From an uncultured Ruminococcus sp. (GTDB lineage Bacteria; Bacillota; Clostridia; Oscillospirales; Ruminococcaceae), in contig CAMNAY010000009.1 in the NCBI GenBank assembly GCA_946531975.1, positions 1 to 15,928 on the forward strand: 15,928 nucleotides of DNA, given 5' to 3'. The notes below the pieces were generated by a model. It was not told where the DNA came from, did no database searches, and saw only the letters and a list, made by a program, of their open reading frames with translations. A program made the position numbers and the translations under genes. Shown here piece by piece: positions 12,803 through 15,928 of this stretch; position 1 is the first letter of the stretch; every line of letters starts with the position of its first letter.

Positions 12803-14130
12803 CGGGCAGTCACCTCTCCTATCACATCATAATCCGCCGCATCCGTAATGCGGACGGTCACATACTGTCCGACGGCATAGCCTGCGTCGGGCGGCTCCGG
12901 CAGATACAGTCTGCCGTCAACATCGGGCGCTTCTGCGGGCGTTCTTGCCAGCCATGCCTCAGCCTCCGCATCATAGCCCTCGATCACCGCTTCCGTGATC
13001 TCGCCGATCCGTTCAGCACTTTTCTCCGCTGCGACGGTCATCTGCTGCTCCATGAGCAGTTCAGCGCGGTGCTGCCGGACATCCTCATCGACCTGATCGG
13101 GCATCCGTGCCGCGACGGTATTTTCCTCCTCGGAGTACGCAAAGCAGCCCATCCGGTCAAAGCGCATCTCCTGCACAAATTCTGCCAGCTCATCGAACTG
13201 CTCCTGTGTTTCGCCGGGGAATCCGACCAGCAGCGTAGTACGCAGGGTCAGATTCGGAATGCGGCTCCGAAGCTTATGAATGAGCGTCCGGAGCGATTCG
13301 CGGTCGCCCTGCCTGCGCATCCGCTTCAGAATCTCTGCATTGCAGTGCTGGAGCGGAATATCAAGATATTTGACGATCTTCGGCTCGCTTGCAATGACGT
13401 CGATCAGCTCATCGGTGATGCGCTCCGGATAGCAGTACAGCACGCGGATCCAGCGGAAGCCCTCAATCGCACAGAGCTGTCTGAGCAGCTCAGGCAATCT
13501 GGAGACACCGTAGAGATCTTCGCCGTAGCGGGAGGTATCCTGTGCGATGACTGCAAGCTCTGTCACGCCCGATGCTGCAAGCTCCCGCGCCTCGTCCAGC
13601 ACATCTTCCATCGGCACGGAGCGGAATTTTCCGCGGATTGCCGGAATCGCGCAGTAGGTACATCCGTTGGAGCAGCCTTCTGCGATCTTGAGATATGCAA
13701 AGAAGGGCAGCGTCGAGAGCAGGCGCTCGCCGGTCAGCGGCATGCAGTTCTTCGGTGCAAACTGCGTCACGCGGTCGCCCGCTGTCACGCGCTCCAGCAC
13801 CGAGCAGATATCGTTCTGGTCACCGATGCCGATGACGGCATCGACCTCCGGAAACTGCTCTGAAACCTCCTGCTTATAACGCTCCGCAAGGCAGCCCGTC
13901 ACGACAATGCGCTTCAGGCTGCCTTCCTCCTTTCGCTGAATGAGCGAAAGGATCTGTTCGATTGCTTCTTCCTTTGCAGCCTGAATGAATCCGCAGGTAT
14001 TGACGACCGCGACATCCGATTCTTCGATGTCGGCAGTCAGCGCAAAGCCTGCCTGCTTCATCCGGTGCAGCATTCGCTCGGAATCCACCAGATTTTTGGA
14101 GCACCCCAGCGAGATCATGCTGACGTTCAT
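12799..14130 (-). CDS. rimO: Ribosomal protein S12 (aspartate) methylthiotransferase
   Basis: A 443-residue radical-SAM enzyme that adds a methylthio group to the conserved Asp of ribosomal protein S12. The frame is open for another 59 codons upstream, but ATG 14130, preceded by GGAGG (14140-14136) at 5 nt, gives the family N-terminus MNVSMISLGCSKNLVDSE. That N-terminal form distinguishes RimO from MiaB. The N-terminal domain holds cluster cysteines C10, C46 (NTCGF) and C80 (TGCLAER). The radical-SAM domain has C153-x3-C157-x2-C160 (CSNGCTYC), RYGEDLYG (201-208) and IPLQHCN (258-264). A TRAM-type domain covers about 377-443. It follows recX by 97 nt on the same strand and overlaps pgsA by 4 nt. 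Confidence 0.95.
   Translation of the reverse strand: MNVSMISLGCSKNLVDSERMLHRMKQAGFALTADIEESDVAVVNTCGFIQAAKEEAIEQILSLIQRKEEGSLKRIVVTGCLAERYKQEVSEQFPEVDAVIGIGDQNDICSVLERVTAGDRVTQFAPKNCMPLTGERLLSTLPFFAYLKIAEGCSNGCTYCAIPAIRGKFRSVPMEDVLDEARELAASGVTELAVIAQDTSRYGEDLYGVSRLPELLRQLCAIEGFRWIRVLYCYPERITDELIDVIASEPKIVKYLDIPLQHCNAEILKRMRRQGDRESLRTLIHKLRSRIPNLTLRTTLLVGFPGETQEQFDELAEFVQEMRFDRMGCFAYSEEENTVAARMPDQVDEDVRQHRAELLMEQQMTVAAEKSAERIGEITEAVIEGYDAEAEAWLARTPAEAPDVDGRLYLPEPPDAGYAVGQYVTVRITDAADYDVIGEVTAR
12811..12820 (-). promoter_or_regulatory. Ribosome binding site for the pgsA TTG start
   Basis: AGGAGAGGTG on the - strand, 8 nt before TTG 12802. It lies inside the last codons of rimO and supports TTG rather than an internal ATG as the pgsA start. 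Confidence 0.8.
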
Positions 14131-14176
14131 AAACGCCTCCGAGAATATGTAATAATTGTACCGCTCCGCGATGATT

Positions 14177-14200
14177 GATTCCGGGGCGTCCCCCGCAATC
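14177..14200 (-). other. Hairpin between recX and rimO
   Basis: GATTGCGGGG and CCCCGGAATC pair 9 of 10 around a GACG loop on the - strand. No U-tract follows, so it is not a terminator. It may affect processing or stability of a recX-rimO transcript. Confidence 0.35.
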
Positions 14201-14227
14201 GGAACCCGTCCTTTTCCGCGGACTTTG

Positions 14228-14869
14228 TCATTCCTGATCTTCCAGCCATGCGTAATAATCTTCGATCGCATAGCGAATCTGTTGATATGTGTAGCCGCGC
14301 CGGACAAGCGCCGCCGTGACCTTCTCGGTCGCCCTGCGGTCGTCCGGATCTGTCAGATACCGCGCATATTTCTTTTGCAGGATCTCAAGCAGCTGCTCCG
14401 AGATCTGTTCCGCATCATTATATTCCGCCAGCGCGTCGTCAATGTCCTCCTGCGACAGCCCGCGGTGCCGCATCTCATATTCTGCGCGGCGGATGCCGTA
14501 TTTCTTGCCCTCGACGAAATGCCGTGCAAGCTGCTCCGCATAGAGCGCATCATTCAGGAAGCCGTAGCGTGTCAGCTTTTCCAGCGCCGCCAGTACGGCG
14601 TCCTCCTGTGCATTCTGCGCACCCATGAGCTTCTGATAAAGCTCGCGGTAGGAATAGCCGCGCTTTTCGAGCAGATACAGCCCGTATTCATAAGCGCGGC
14701 GCTCTGCTGCACGCTGCCGCAGTCCGGCGATCTCCTCCGCATCGAGTTCATCGCCGATGTGCAGACCCTCTGCCTGCACCAGCTCCGCGTGCAGCCAGAG
14801 CTGATCGCCGCTGTCGAGCAGGATCTCACAGAGCCTGCCCTTCGCCGGCGTGATCGCTTCAATTTTCAT
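14228..14869 (-). CDS. recX: Regulatory protein RecX
   Basis: A 213-residue cytoplasmic protein that binds RecA filaments and modulates recombinase activity. ATG 14869 follows GGAAGG (14883-14878) at 8 nt. The body consists of three-helix repeats: residues about 60-107 (AYEYGLYLLEKRGYSYREL, GFLNDALYA), 108-155 (GIRRAEYEMRHRGLSQEDIDDAL) and 160-210 (KVTAALVRRGYTYQQIRYAIEDY). These match RecX in order and spacing. An N-terminal beta-rich segment (1-50, with LWLHAELV) is typical of Firmicute RecX. It lies 17 nt downstream of recA on the same strand, the classic recA-recX arrangement. Confidence 0.93.
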   Translation of the reverse strand: MKIEAITPAKGRLCEILLDSGDQLWLHAELVQAEGLHIGDELDAEEIAGLRQRAAERRAYEYGLYLLEKRGYSYRELYQKLMGAQNAQEDAVLAALEKLTRYGFLNDALYAEQLARHFVEGKKYGIRRAEYEMRHRGLSQEDIDDALAEYNDAEQISEQLLEILQKKYARYLTDPDDRRATEKVTAALVRRGYTYQQIRYAIEDYYAWLEDQE

Positions 14870-14886
14870 ATTTCATGCCTTCCGGA

Positions 14887-15928
14887 TCATTCCTCCGGTG
14901 CAAATTCCTCGAAGTTGTCATCCATGAGGTCATCCGGTGCGGCATCCAGCGCAGCCTGCGTATCCGCAGCGGCATTATCCGCCTGTGCTTTTGCCTTGGA
15001 GACCGCGGCATCCTTCTTGTTCTTCTTCGAGGCAAGGACAATGCTGTCCTTCTGTGCGAGAATCTTCTGCTCGACTTCCTTTGCGAAGTCCGGCTCATTT
15101 TCAAGCAGAACCTTGACGGCATCGCGTCCCTGACCGAGCTTGCGGTCGCCGTAGCTGAACCACGAGCCGCTCTTGTGGATGATGTCGAGATCGACGGCAA
15201 GATCCAGCACCTCACCGATGCGGGAAATGCCGTGACCGTACATCATGTCGAATTCGCACTCCTTGAACGGCGGTGCGACCTTATTCTTGACGATCTTGAC
15301 GCGGGTGCGGTTGCCGATGATTTCAGCGCCGTCCTTAATTGCCTCACCCTTGCGCACCTCCATACGGACAGACGCATAGAATTTCAGCGCTCTGCCGCCG
15401 GTCGTGGTCTCAGGGTTGCCGTACATGACGCCGATCTTTTCACGAACCTGATTGATGAAAATGGCAACGCAGTTCGACTTTGCGATGACCGGTGTCAGCT
15501 TGCGCATTGCCTGTGACATCAGTCTCGCGAGCATACCGACATGCGAATCGCCCATTTCGCCCTCGATCTCGGCACGGGTCGTCATGGCTGCAACCGAGTC
15601 GATGACGATGACGTCGATCGCACCGGAGCGCACCAGTGCTTCCGCAATCTCCAGTGCCTGCTCACCGCTGTCCGGCTGCGAGACCAGCAGGTCATCGGTA
15701 TTGACGCCGAGTGCTGCGGCATAGACCGGATCGAGCGCATGCTCAACGTCCACGAATGCCGCTTCACCGCCGAGCTTCTGCGCCTCCGCGATGATCTGAA
15801 GCGCGACGGTCGTCTTACCGGAGCTTTCCGGTCCGTAGATCTCAACGATTCTGCCGCGCGGCACACCGCCGATGCCCAGCGCCATATCCAGCGTCAGCGA
15901 GCCTGTCGAGATCGACTGCACATTCTGC
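14887..15928 (-). CDS. recA: Recombinase A (5' end outside window)
   Basis: 346 residues are visible; by comparison with E. coli RecA about 35 N-terminal residues are missing. The frame continues to the window edge, so the GTG at 15921 is not taken as the start. RecA polymerises on single-stranded DNA, drives strand exchange and triggers the SOS response. Visible landmarks: SISTGSLTLD, Walker A GPESSGKT, the catalytic-type FVDVEHALDP, Walker B VIVIDSVAA, loop L1 (EIEGEMGDSHVG), INQVREKIGVMYGNPETTTG (around loop L2) and GGRALKFYASVR. The C-terminal tail is unusual in length: a Lys-rich stretch, an Ala/Asp-rich linker, then the acidic end DDNFEEFAPEE. The promoter and any LexA box are outside the window. 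Confidence 0.97.
   Translation of the reverse strand, partial: QNVQSISTGSLTLDMALGIGGVPRGRIVEIYGPESSGKTTVALQIIAEAQKLGGEAAFVDVEHALDPVYAAALGVNTDDLLVSQPDSGEQALEIAEALVRSGAIDVIVIDSVAAMTTRAEIEGEMGDSHVGMLARLMSQAMRKLTPVIAKSNCVAIFINQVREKIGVMYGNPETTTGGRALKFYASVRMEVRKGEAIKDGAEIIGNRTRVKIVKNKVAPPFKECEFDMMYGHGISRIGEVLDLAVDLDIIHKSGSWFSYGDRKLGQGRDAVKVLLENEPDFAKEVEQKILAQKDSIVLASKKNKKDAAVSKAKAQADNAAADTQAALDAAPDDLMDDNFEEFAPEE

Noticed and set aside
12703..13863. A 386-codon + strand frame opposite rimO
   Set aside because: rimO on the - strand has all cluster cysteines and family motifs; the + frame has none and no ribosome binding site.
14155..14160. TACAAT on the - strand as a rimO promoter
   Set aside because: No extended TG and no recognisable -35 at 16-18 nt; too weak to call.
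14131..14307. RimO extended 59 codons upstream
   Set aside because: The extension covers the recX-rimO spacer and the recX 3' end and has no homology to RimO; ATG 14130 has GGAGG and the canonical N-terminus.

Overview
The window looks like chromosomal DNA from a moderately GC-rich, Gram-positive, anaerobic Firmicute of the Ruminococcus / Oscillospiraceae type. The signs are two secreted proteins ending in type I dockerins (cellulosome plug modules), Gram-positive lipoprotein signals, purine-rich Shine-Dalgarno sequences, frequent TTG starts, and the core order recA-recX-rimO-pgsA. The taxonomy is inferred from these features; no search was possible.

Layout. Positions 1-182 hold the 3' end of a secreted protein finishing in a CBM6-like module, closed by a strong terminator. 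Two plant-polysaccharide genes follow on the + strand, each with its own promoter and terminator: a dockerin-bearing CotH-kinase protein (421-3036) and a dockerin-bearing GH30 glycosidase with a CBM32-like module (3519-5660). Next comes a tightly overlapped three-gene regulatory operon (5916-8315): an ECF sigma factor, its zinc-binding membrane anti-sigma factor, and a DUF4097-type lipoprotein. It has a housekeeping-type promoter and also a strong match to an ECF-type promoter, which suggests autoregulation. Then come a two-TM DUF3592-like membrane protein, a P-loop NTPase, a TatD-family hydrolase and a small unrecognised gene. A hairpin at 11104-11139 separates these from convergent - strand genes: a ComEC-like metallo-beta-lactamase lipoprotein, pgsA, rimO, recX and recA (5' end outside the window).

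Working together: the first third equips the cell surface or cellulosome for polysaccharide attack, perhaps with extracellular protein phosphorylation by the CotH domain. The middle is a cell-envelope signalling unit. The last part is housekeeping (DNA repair, ribosomal protein S12 modification, phospholipid synthesis).

The most novel signal is between the P-loop NTPase and TatD. On the - strand, where there is no gene, an extended -10 (TGTTATAAT) is followed about 70 nt later by a well-formed intrinsic terminator. This predicts a ~70-nt CU-rich small RNA (about 9872 to 9801). Other points of interest are the ECF promoter with phased A-tracts, a structured leader before the CotH gene, nine TSG repeats in the lipoprotein, and extended -10 elements in nearly every promoter of the window. 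I see no tRNA, rRNA, CRISPR array, insertion sequence or attachment site.
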